Of a stretch of 64,000 nucleotides of DNA, positions 8,596 through 16,523 are shown piece by piece; the first letter of the stretch is position 1; every line of letters starts with the position of its first letter. The position numbers were made by a program, and so were the translations under genes. Origin of the DNA: DAOUAT01 sp964551735 (GTDB lineage Bacteria > Chloroflexota > Anaerolineae > CG2-30-64-16); NCBI GenBank assembly GCA_964551735.1, contig CAZKEF010000027.1, positions 1 to 64,000 on the forward strand, written 5' to 3'. The notes beneath the pieces were generated by a model. That model worked only from the letters and a program-made list of their open reading frames with translations, searched no databases and was not told the DNA's origin.

Positions 8596-10635
8596 TTACT
8601 TGCTCGGCATCCAGAACTGGTCGATGTTGTCCTTGGTGACCAAGTCGGCGCGGGTGACGAGTTTGACGCACTCGGGTTGCACGTTGCCCACCAGGTAGTT
8701 GTAGAGCCGGATGGCGGGGTCGTGGCCCTGGGCGAAGGGGTCTTGGCCGATGGTGGCCGAGATGACGCCCTTCTGCACGAACTCCATGGTTTCATCCACG
8801 AAGTCGAAGGAGATCACCTTGACCTTGCCGGTCATGCCTGCGTCTTCCACTGCTTTGGCTGCGCCGAAGGGGCCGCCGGCCGTCACGTAGATGCCGGCCA
8901 GGTCGGGGTTGGCGGTCATGAAGTCCTTGGCCTGGGCGAAGGCGATGTCGGCCTTGTCCTGGTTCTCCACGGGCGGCAGGATCGTGATGTCGGGGTAGTC
9001 CTGCTTGATGACATCCTCGAAGCCCTTGCGGCGGAGTTCATGCGCCTCAACCGCGAAGAAGCCGGTGATGATTGCGACCTTGCCCTTGCCGCCAATGGCC
9101 TCTGCCATGGCCTTGCCGGCGGTCTGGCCTTGCAGGTAGAGGTCTGCGCCGACGAAGAAGAGCCGTTTGTTGGGTTCGGCGGTTTCGGAGTTGAAGGTTG
9201 CCACCGGGATGCCCGCATCCACTGCCCGGTTGATGAACGGCACCATGCCCGCATCGCCGGCCACCGTTGCAATGGCATCGTACTTCTTCACGATCGCCGA
9301 CTCAATGGCTTGGCCAAACACCTCGCTGGTGTGCTGGTCGCCGGGCACGATCCATTCCACGGTCACACCGTATGGCGCCAATTCCTCGGCGGCCTTCAAC
9401 GTGCCTTCCTTCACCGGGATCCAGAATGGGTTGTTCTCCAGGCCCAACACCGCGATCTTCATCGGCTGCGCCGGCTTCTGATCCACCGGCTTCACCGTCC
9501 CCTCATCATCCGGCGTACACATCTCCCGCGGCGCCGCAGCCTCAGCCGGCGCACCGGCAGGCGTCCAGAACTGGTCGATGTTGTCCTTGGTGACCAAGTC
9601 GGCGCGGGTGACGAGTTTGACGCACTCGGGTTGCACGTTGCCCACCAGGTAGTTGTAGAGCCGGATGGCGGGGTCGTGGCCCTGGGCGAAGGGGTCTTGG
9701 CCGATGGTGGCCGAGATGACGCCCTTCTGCACGAACTCCATGGTTTCATCCACGAAGTCGAAGGAGATCACCTTGACCTTGCCGGTCATGCCTGCGTCTT
9801 CCACTGCTTTGGCTGCGCCGAAGGGGCCGCCGGCCGTCACGTAGATGCCGGCCAGGTCGGGGTTGGCGGTCATGAAGTCCTTGGCCTGGGCGAAGGCGAT
9901 GTCGGCCTTGTCCTGGTTCTCCACGGGCGGCAGGATCGTGATGTCGGGGTAGTCCTGCTTGATGACATCCTCGAAGCCCTTGCGGCGGAGTTCATGCGCC
10001 TCAACCGCGAAGAAGCCGGTGATGATTGCGACCTTGCCCTTGCCGCCAATGGCCTCTGCCATGGCCTTGCCGGCGGTCTGGCCTTGCAGGTAGAGGTCTG
10101 CGCCGACGAAGAAGAGCCGTTTGTTGGGTTCGGCGGTTTCGGAGTTGAAGGTTGCCACCGGGATGCCCGCATCCACTGCCCGGTTGATGAACGGCACCAT
10201 GCCCGCATCGCCGGCCACCGTTGCAATGGCATCGTACTTCTTCACGATCGCCGACTCAATGGCTTGGCCAAACACCTCGCTGGTGTGCTGGTCGCCGGGC
10301 ACGATCCATTCCACGGTCACACCGTATGGCGCCAATTCCTCGGCGGCCTTCAACGTGCCTTCCTTCACCGGGATCCAGAATGGGTTGTTCTCCAGGCCCA
10401 ACACCGCGATCTTCATCGGCTGCGCCGGCTTCTGATCCACCGGCTTCACCGTCCCCTCATCATCCGGCGTACACATCTCCCGCGGCGCCGCAGCCGGTGC
10501 TTGAGCGGGTTCGGCGGGCGCCGCAGGCGCTGCCGTTGGCGCAGCAGGTTGGACGGGGGCAGCCGCAGGCGCGGCGCATGCGCTCAGCAGCATCGCCAGC
10601 ACCATCAGCGCAGAGAGCACACGATAGGCTTTCAT
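8596..10635 (-). CDS. Sugar ABC transporter substrate-binding lipoprotein with internally duplicated binding domain
   Basis: A periplasmic-type binding protein for the CUT2 transporter, about 679 residues. The signal peptide ends in lipobox LSAC at residue 20 and is followed by an Ala/Pro linker. After it come two copies of an about 310-residue type 1 binding fold (AVLGLENNPFWIPVKEG, IISFDFVDETM-like end), joined by the linker TPAGAPAEAA. The copies read as identical in protein and DNA. A normal family member has one copy and about 330-370 residues. The start at 10635 has AAGGAGG upstream; an in-frame ATG near 10725 would add about 30 residues before the signal peptide and is rejected. Two identical domains would mean a very recent duplication or an assembly error. 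Confidence 0.9.
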   Translation of the reverse strand: MKAYRVLSALMVLAMLLSACAAPAAAPVQPAAPTAAPAAPAEPAQAPAAAPREMCTPDDEGTVKPVDQKPAQPMKIAVLGLENNPFWIPVKEGTLKAAEELAPYGVTVEWIVPGDQHTSEVFGQAIESAIVKKYDAIATVAGDAGMVPFINRAVDAGIPVATFNSETAEPNKRLFFVGADLYLQGQTAGKAMAEAIGGKGKVAIITGFFAVEAHELRRKGFEDVIKQDYPDITILPPVENQDKADIAFAQAKDFMTANPDLAGIYVTAGGPFGAAKAVEDAGMTGKVKVISFDFVDETMEFVQKGVISATIGQDPFAQGHDPAIRLYNYLVGNVQPECVKLVTRADLVTKDNIDQFWTPAGAPAEAAAPREMCTPDDEGTVKPVDQKPAQPMKIAVLGLENNPFWIPVKEGTLKAAEELAPYGVTVEWIVPGDQHTSEVFGQAIESAIVKKYDAIATVAGDAGMVPFINRAVDAGIPVATFNSETAEPNKRLFFVGADLYLQGQTAGKAMAEAIGGKGKVAIITGFFAVEAHELRRKGFEDVIKQDYPDITILPPVENQDKADIAFAQAKDFMTANPDLAGIYVTAGGPFGAAKAVEDAGMTGKVKVISFDFVDETMEFVQKGVISATIGQDPFAQGHDPAIRLYNYLVGNVQPECVKLVTRADLVTKDNIDQFWMPSK
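8610..9541 (-). repeat. Direct repeat copy 1 (932 bp) inside binding-protein gene
   Basis: Codes for the C-terminal binding domain. It matches 9564-10495 at a constant offset of 954 bases (318 codons) with no difference that I could see. A 22-base spacer at 9542-9563 that belongs to neither copy separates them. Confidence 0.9.
9564..10495 (-). repeat. Direct repeat copy 2 (932 bp) inside binding-protein gene
   Basis: Codes for the N-terminal binding domain. It is the partner of 8610-9541. The identity stops abruptly at both ends, at the alanine-rich linker upstream and at the final NIDQFW residues downstream. Confidence 0.9.
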
Positions 10636-10739
10636 GTTTCCTCCTTGAGAGAATCTGAGAATATGGATTAAAGAAATCGGCTTGAACAGATATTTGAACC
10701 AACTTGAGCTTTTCAAACTGGGCATGCACCTCCTCAATT

Positions 10740-11750
10740 TCAAGTCGTCTGGCCTCGTCGCCGCAAGCGATCGAGCGCGACGGCCAGAATGATCACAACT
10801 CCGATGCTGACCGTCTGTAGATAGACGGGAAGCCCCAACAACACAAACGCGTTGCGCAATACGGCCATAATGGCCGCGCCGATAACTGCGCCATAGATGG
10901 TTCCCTCACCGCCTGCCAAGCTGGCGCCCCCGATCACGGCTGCGGCAATCACATCCAGTTCGGTGCCGATGCCAGCGTTGGTGGCTGCGGTGGAGAGCAG
11001 TCCTGCCGTCATCACGCCGGCGTAAGCAGCCAGGAGACCGGTCAGGGTGTAACAAAACAGGCGGACCCGGTCCACATCCACGCCCGATAGGCGCGAGGCT
11101 TGTTCGTTGCTGCCCACGCCGTAGATCTGCCGTCCCAGGACGGTGTTGCCGAGAAACAAGCTGGCCAAGACCACCAGGATGACCATCTCAATGACCGGGA
11201 AGGGCACTGGCCCGATGTAACCGGCGCCGAGAAAGTTCAACGCCTGATCCCGCATGGGCATGTTGCTGGCAACTGTACCCTTGAGGCCGCTGGCCAGCAG
11301 ATAAGTCAACCCCCGGCCGATGCTCATCATGCCCATCGTCGTGATGAAAGGGTTGACCTGCACTTTCGTGATGATCAGTCCGTTGATGCCGCCGGCCAGG
11401 GCCCCGACCGTCAGCCCGACCAGTAAGGCTAACCACGGATTGACGTTGTACTGCACCATTAAGCGCGCGGTCATCATCGCCGACATGGCCAGCACGGAAC
11501 CGACCGACAGATCAATACCCCCGGTGATGATCACCATGGTCATACCGATCGCGACGATGCTGATGGTGGACATGTTGCGCAGCACGTTGAAGACGTTCTG
11601 CGTATCCAGGAAGTAAGGACTGGCAAACGACATGATGACAACGAGGACGATCAACGCCACGAAAACGCTTGTCTCGCGAGCGCGAAAGACACCGAGCAGA
11701 ACACCTGGGTGTAAGCGTTTGACCGGTCGATCGACGGTGTTATCGGACAT
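10740..11750 (-). CDS. CUT2-type sugar ABC transporter permease (RbsC-like)
   Basis: Inner-membrane permease of about 336 residues with eight to ten hydrophobic segments and the family hallmark GGIDLSVGSVLAMSAM. AVIGGASLAGGEGT near the C-terminus is the coupling region of this BPD_transp_2 family. ATG 11750 is preceded by AAGGAG. The gene overlaps the end of the lone REC gene by 11 bases and is followed by the binding protein after 104 bases. Together with 6932-8437 and 8596-10635 it forms a complete importer. Confidence 0.94.
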   Translation of the reverse strand: MSDNTVDRPVKRLHPGVLLGVFRARETSVFVALIVLVVIMSFASPYFLDTQNVFNVLRNMSTISIVAIGMTMVIITGGIDLSVGSVLAMSAMMTARLMVQYNVNPWLALLVGLTVGALAGGINGLIITKVQVNPFITTMGMMSIGRGLTYLLASGLKGTVASNMPMRDQALNFLGAGYIGPVPFPVIEMVILVVLASLFLGNTVLGRQIYGVGSNEQASRLSGVDVDRVRLFCYTLTGLLAAYAGVMTAGLLSTAATNAGIGTELDVIAAAVIGGASLAGGEGTIYGAVIGAAIMAVLRNAFVLLGLPVYLQTVSIGVVIILAVALDRLRRRGQTT

Positions 11751-12192
11751 CGCGTTCTCCTTCATTGGGTGAAGATGGTTGCTGCTGCGCAGAAGCAGTT
11801 TTGCCTTCCGTTGGCGTCCTCACGCCCACCTGCGCTGCCAGACGCAGCGCGGCAGTGAAATCATCGTAGTGCAGTTCTGGCTTCTGCAGATATGCGATCG
11901 CGTCGCTTATCAAAGCACGCGCGTCGTGTTCGTTTCGCCATGAGCAAGAAACAACGGGGATATGTCTGCAATCGGCATCGGCCTTTAGTCTTCGCGCGGC
12001 TTCCCAGCCTCGCAGGTTGCCCGGCAGCTCGCCGTCCAGGAAGATCACCGCAGGCCGGAACCGTCGAGCCAACGCGTACACGTCTTCACCCAGTCGTGCT
12101 TGCACAGGCTCCAAGCCGCACGCCTGAGCAAAACGCGTTAGCAACATGCTGACAAAGGAATCGGCTTCTCCGATGATGCAGTGGACAGGCAT
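11740..12192 (-). CDS. Stand-alone response-regulator receiver (REC) protein
   Basis: About 150 residues with one receiver-like domain and no output domain. The likely phospho-acceptor is the Asp in VIFLDGELPG. The Thr/Ser switch position falls in VVSCSW and the conserved Lys in AYLQKPEL. The acidic pair after beta 1 reads GEAD, weaker than the usual DD. It ends inside the permease gene, so it is translated with the transporter. It lies directly downstream of the big hybrid kinase and could act as phosphate sink or shuttle for it. It could also be a pseudo-receiver. Confidence 0.75.
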   Translation of the reverse strand: MPVHCIIGEADSFVSMLLTRFAQACGLEPVQARLGEDVYALARRFRPAVIFLDGELPGNLRGWEAARRLKADADCRHIPVVSCSWRNEHDARALISDAIAYLQKPELHYDDFTAALRLAAQVGVRTPTEGKTASAQQQPSSPNEGERDVR

Positions 12193-12351
12193 GATATGCT
12201 CCGGATCTACCGCTCACAAGCCGGGTAAGGAGCAAGAGCAGCAGGATACAGGTTCATCACTGTGCTTGATTTTCGCGCAGCGGAGAGCATTTGTCTCGCA
12301 AGATTGGAGCGCGGGTTCGTCCTATTGGATTCAATCGAGGCGCCAGCTTTG

Positions 12352-15300
12352 CTATTGCCGGGGGTGTTGTCCGCGCTGGAAGGCGCGCGGGGAGATTCCC
12401 ATCTCTGCGCGGAAGACTTTCCCGAAGTAAGTGCTATCGTTGAAGCCGCAGGCCAGCGCCACCTCGGTGATGTTCATATGGCCTGTTTCGAGCAGGCGAC
12501 AGGCCTGCCGGACGCGGTAGCGATTCAGGTAGACGACGGGCGTGATGCCGGTTTCCTGCTTGACGCAGCGAGTCAGATAACGTTCACTGACGCCTACTGC
12601 CGCAGCCAGAGCTTCCCTGGACATCATTTCAGCGTAATGCTCGTGGATGTACGCCATGGCCAAACGCGCGACACGTTGGGCTTCACTCCCCAGACGTTTG
12701 CTATGGGCGAGCGCGGCTTCCACTTGGGTCAAGACTTCAGCTTCAGAAAACAGTTCTTTGCGCAATACCGCGACGACCCCTCGCTGTAACCGCGCCATTT
12801 CCGTGCCGGTCAGGAGTTGGGCCGTGAGCACGATCACCGGCACATTGCGCGTGTGGTGCGATTGCCGCATCTGCTCCAGCACGGCAAACCCATCCACCTG
12901 GGGCATCATCAAGTCAAGCAGCACCAGGTCGGGCGTCAAGTTCGACATGATGCCCAACGCTTCGGCGCCGTTGCTGGCGCCAATGACCCGGCAGCCCTGA
13001 ACGTGTGCTCGCACGATGCGCGCGTGCAGATCTTGGATGCCGGGGTCATCTTCGACCACCAGAATCGTTACCCGCTTTTTGCGGCCGGCAGTGATCCCTT
13101 GTCGTTCCAATGCCTGCGCTAGAGCCGCCTCACTGACTGGCTTGCCCAGGTAATCTAACAACAGCAGACTGCCCGTTTCCTCTGCGGCGCAAAGGTTGTA
13201 GAAAATCACCGGGATGTCGCAGGTTGTCGGATTCAGCTTGAGCGCCTGCATCAGTTCCCAACCTCGCTCCGCTGCCGGCTCGGCATCGAGCATGATGGCG
13301 CCCGGTGGCGCCATCAACACATGGGTCAGCCAATCCGGTGTCGCGTCAAGCGCCAGCATCTCAACTTGGTAGCCGCGATGGATCAGATGCTGGCGCACAC
13401 GCGCGCCGGAGCCAGCGTCTTCCGTTAGCAGGAGGACGGCGCCGGCGCGACTGTGCTCTGGCATCTGTATCTCTTCACCCCGTTGTAAGCTCGGTAACGT
13501 GAAAAAGAAGGTTGAACCTGTGCCTTCCGCGCCGGACGAAATTACCCCGATTTGGCCGCGGTGCAGCTCGACAAGGCGTTTGCTGACGGCGAGCCCTAAC
13601 CCCATGCCCCCATACCCGCGCTGTGCGCTACGCTCTGTCTGGCGGAACTCATCGAAGATGAACTCCTGCTCGGCCGGCGGAATGCCCATGCCCGTATCGC
13701 TGACCGCCACCATCACCTGCTCCCTGCCTTTCTCGGCCCACAGGGTGATGAACCCCTGGCTGGTGAACTTGACAGCGTTGTTGATCAGGTTTAGGAGCAC
13801 CTGTTGTAGTCGGGTCCGGTCTCCCCACACCAGAGGCAGCCCTTGCGGCACTTCGCAGGCCCAAACCAGACCTTTTTCTGCGGCCATGGATTCGCCCAGC
13901 GCAGCCACCTTATTGAGCAGGATATCGAGTCGCAGCGGCTCATAGGTCAAGCGGAGTTCGCCTACCTGGCTGCTGGCCAGGTCGAGCACATCACCGATCA
14001 GCCGGCTGAGATGTTGCGCGCCGGCATGGATACGTTCGAGATCCTTACGGTACGTGTCGCTGCGTTCCACCTGCGCAGCCGCTCCTTCACGCTGCAACAT
14101 CTCGATTGTGCCGACGATCAGGCTGAGTGGCGTGCGAAGCTCGTGGCTGACTGTCGCCAAGAAGCGGCTTTTGAGGCGGTTCGCTTCTTCGGCCTGACGC
14201 CAGGCGCGGGCCAAATCCTCTCGCAATAATGCCCCTTCCAGGGCGCTGCTGATCTGCTGGCGTAGCGTCTCTCCGCCTGCAAGCGCGCCTTCCTTTAGCT
14301 CGAAGAGCACAAATCCTAGTGCGCGTTCGCGGAAGTACAGCGGCAATGCCAGCAAGGGGGGCATGCCTTGCTCCGCCCACAATTCGAGCGGTATCAGTGC
14401 CTGGGAAGGGAAACGGATACCCCCCTGCGGCAGGACGATCCGACCGTTCTCATTGTAGGCCAGCACAAGTCGTGCCCAACCGTCTGATACGTGGGGGTCG
14501 GTGTACAGCGAGAGATAGCAGCTCTTGACCCCTGCACGGGGCAATTCCTGCGCTATCATGGCCAGCAGGCTGTGCAAATCGGCTGCAGTCGCCATGCTCT
14601 GGCTCGCCTGGCTCAGTTGGTATGCATCTCGCTCTGCCTGGTAACGCAGGTAGCGTTCGGCCTGCGCGGCTGTCTCCGCGATCAACACCCGCGCTTGTTG
14701 GAAGAGATCTTCTGCACACCGGAGTTGCTCTGTCGTAAGCGCCTGCTGCAAGGCGCGGCGACGCAATATAGAGAACGCTTCCTGCCAGGTTAAGACATCG
14801 CCCCCTGTAGCAACTGTATGACGCAACGCCTCGTTGAAAGCGGTCAAAAACGCGCCATGCCCGGTGCGCAGCATTTCATCGCAGCTATCTGCTTTCAAAT
14901 TGCGCCAAAGAGCTTCACTCACTTTTTCGACCCATGCGATATCCAGGTCTTCGCCGATGGCAGTTTGAACTTGGCCGGCGAATCCATGAGCATGCGGAGC
15001 GGCGCGAAGCGGGGCCTCGGCTGGCGCCTGCGATACCGCCTGGAGCACTGTCGGCGACAGGCAGCCGCATGACTGGCGGATCACCATGGACAGCGGCAGC
15101 ACGTTCTGTTTGGGTGCCTGCTCGCCTCGGATCAAGGCCAACAGAGTCTCGGTCGCGCACGCACCCGCCCGCGCCACCGGCTGGCGCACTGTGGTCAGTG
15201 AAGGAACGATAGCCCGGCCCTCCTGATCGTCATTGAACCCCACCACTGCGATGTCTTCAGGGACGCGTACCCCGCGCGCGATCAACGCTTCCATGGCGCC

Positions 15301-16035
15301 ACAAGCCATGTCATCCCCTACCGAGACCAGTGCTTGGAAATCTCGCCCTGGTTGCAGGCCGCGCACGTCCAACAACAATCGGATCATCTCCGCGCCGTCG
15401 GAACGTTCCCAGCTAGTGTGTACAGAAATCAGGTCAGGGAGGATAGGGATGCCGTGCTCGCTGAGGACATCAGTATAGGCCTGATACCGTAGTACTTCCT
15501 CGTAATTGCCAACCGGCCCGCGTAGAAAGGCGATGCGCTGGTAGCCATGAATCCCGATCAGGTGGCGGACCGCCTCTCGCATGCCCTGATAGTTGTCCAC
15601 CAGGATCGAAGGGAATCCGGTCACCATACGCCCGATGCTCACTAGCGGCAAGGGGCGGAACCGGTCGCAGAACGCCTGCATCGCGTCGGGCTGAACCGAC
15701 CAGTCGAGGCAGCTCGACCAGACCAGCAATCCATCCATGGTGTGCGCGCTGACCAAGTCATACAGGGCATTGCTCTTGCGCGCCAACTCATCCTTGGGCG
15801 CGAGCACACCACCATCGAAGCAGATCGCATCTGCTCGGTGGCGCTGGGCCGTTTCAGCGACGCTTAGCCAGGCTGTGCGGTGGAAGCCGCGGTCGAGCCG
15901 GGAGATCAGGAGGCCGATCCGCGGGTGGCGCCTAGAAGTGGTAATTGGATCTGCCATGAGCTGCAACAGCGTATCACGCTCTATATCGATCACGTGCTCT
16001 CCGCGTTCGTTTGGTCGATAAACTCGCACGCGCAC
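12352..16035 (-). CDS. Single-chain sugar sensor: LacI-type PBP1 domain, GAF, histidine kinase, two REC, AraC HTH
   Basis: About 1227 residues without signal peptide or membrane segment, so a cytoplasmic hybrid regulator. Order: a LacI/PBP1 ligand domain (about 35-350, ending DIAVVGFNDDQ and PSLTTVRQP) without its DNA-binding helix; a helical linker; a GAF-like domain (about 480-600); HisKA with SHELRTPLSL (His near 628); HATPase with NLINNAVKF and GGMGLGL; a degenerate first REC; a second REC with LVLLDLMMPQVDG (Asp near 1040); and a C-terminal AraC helix-turn-helix pair. It resembles the hybrid two-component systems of Bacteroides but senses sugar inside the cell. It lies upstream of the CUT2 operon and probably controls it. 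The start is uncertain: GTG 16035, or GTG 15993 with GGAGA upstream. Confidence 0.88.
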   Translation of the reverse strand: MRVRVYRPNERGEHVIDIERDTLLQLMADPITTSRRHPRIGLLISRLDRGFHRTAWLSVAETAQRHRADAICFDGGVLAPKDELARKSNALYDLVSAHTMDGLLVWSSCLDWSVQPDAMQAFCDRFRPLPLVSIGRMVTGFPSILVDNYQGMREAVRHLIGIHGYQRIAFLRGPVGNYEEVLRYQAYTDVLSEHGIPILPDLISVHTSWERSDGAEMIRLLLDVRGLQPGRDFQALVSVGDDMACGAMEALIARGVRVPEDIAVVGFNDDQEGRAIVPSLTTVRQPVARAGACATETLLALIRGEQAPKQNVLPLSMVIRQSCGCLSPTVLQAVSQAPAEAPLRAAPHAHGFAGQVQTAIGEDLDIAWVEKVSEALWRNLKADSCDEMLRTGHGAFLTAFNEALRHTVATGGDVLTWQEAFSILRRRALQQALTTEQLRCAEDLFQQARVLIAETAAQAERYLRYQAERDAYQLSQASQSMATAADLHSLLAMIAQELPRAGVKSCYLSLYTDPHVSDGWARLVLAYNENGRIVLPQGGIRFPSQALIPLELWAEQGMPPLLALPLYFRERALGFVLFELKEGALAGGETLRQQISSALEGALLREDLARAWRQAEEANRLKSRFLATVSHELRTPLSLIVGTIEMLQREGAAAQVERSDTYRKDLERIHAGAQHLSRLIGDVLDLASSQVGELRLTYEPLRLDILLNKVAALGESMAAEKGLVWACEVPQGLPLVWGDRTRLQQVLLNLINNAVKFTSQGFITLWAEKGREQVMVAVSDTGMGIPPAEQEFIFDEFRQTERSAQRGYGGMGLGLAVSKRLVELHRGQIGVISSGAEGTGSTFFFTLPSLQRGEEIQMPEHSRAGAVLLLTEDAGSGARVRQHLIHRGYQVEMLALDATPDWLTHVLMAPPGAIMLDAEPAAERGWELMQALKLNPTTCDIPVIFYNLCAAEETGSLLLLDYLGKPVSEAALAQALERQGITAGRKKRVTILVVEDDPGIQDLHARIVRAHVQGCRVIGASNGAEALGIMSNLTPDLVLLDLMMPQVDGFAVLEQMRQSHHTRNVPVIVLTAQLLTGTEMARLQRGVVAVLRKELFSEAEVLTQVEAALAHSKRLGSEAQRVARLAMAYIHEHYAEMMSREALAAAVGVSERYLTRCVKQETGITPVVYLNRYRVRQACRLLETGHMNITEVALACGFNDSTYFGKVFRAEMGISPRAFQRGQHPRQ

Positions 16036-16093
16036 CTACTCGGTACCTGAATCTTGAACTGTCACCGCGCCTTTGTGAGTTGCTGACGCACCT

Positions 16094-16099
16094 ATTATA
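16094..16099 (-). promoter_or_regulatory. Extended -10 box for hybrid regulator
   Basis: The minus strand reads TGGTATAAT, an extended -10 (TGnTATAAT). The start of transcription would fall about 50 bases before the GTG at 16035. No clear -35 is visible. Confidence 0.5.
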
Positions 16100-16372
16100 C
16101 CATGTTCTGCGTCATCCGTCGCGGCCGACCGAAGGTGGATCGCCTCCGCGCCATACGCCGGCCAGATCCGCATCGACCCCGCCTGGCTTGCGAACGCGCG
16201 CCAGCGCAAGTGTTGGCATACCCCCGCATGCTTAAATTTGCCTGCCACATGGCCGCGGCCAGGATCTGGCGGCCGGTCTTGCCCGTCAGGCGGTGATCGC
16301 GCACCTGGGCGGGCGCATCCCTGTACCATGACCATGCGCCGCGCCATCGCTGAGAGCTGTTGTGGCATCGCG

Positions 16373-16401
16373 TTGTCAAGGCGTGCGCACTCTGCTATAC
16401 T
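16373..16401 (+). promoter_or_regulatory. Sigma-70-type promoter for P-type ATPase
   Basis: TTGTCA (16373-16378) and TATACT (16396-16401) are separated by 17 bases, with TGC before the -10. Transcription would begin near 16408. This leaves a leader of about 115 bases that contains the 16434-16485 hairpin. The rest of the 16036-16523 gap shows no gene. Confidence 0.65.
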
Positions 16402-16433
16402 AAGGGTCGGACCGGTCGGAGCAGGTTACGTTT

Positions 16434-16485
16434 ACAGGCACGGCATGGTCTATTCGAGCGTTCGAACAGACCATGCCGTGCCTGT
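16434..16485 (+). repeat. 24-bp stem hairpin in the ATPase mRNA leader
   Basis: Arms 16434-16457 and 16462-16485 pair with one mismatch around a four-base loop. It ends 38 bases before the ATG at 16524 and lies inside the predicted leader. There is no T-tract after it. It could be a regulatory stem or a small repeat element. Confidence 0.7.
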
Positions 16486-16523
16486 ACAACCAAAGTCCAG
16501 TACGCTAACAAGGAGCCTCTATC

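Noticed and set aside
8575..10671. Long plus-strand open frame (about 698 codons) opposite the binding-protein gene
   Set aside because: It mirrors the duplicated minus-strand gene in a GC-rich codon pattern, has no ribosome site and its product resembles no protein family.
10635..10725. Alternative longer start of the binding protein at an ATG near 10725 with a good GGAGG
   Set aside because: It would put about 30 charged residues before the signal peptide; the ATG at 10635 with AAGGAGG gives a normal lipoprotein.
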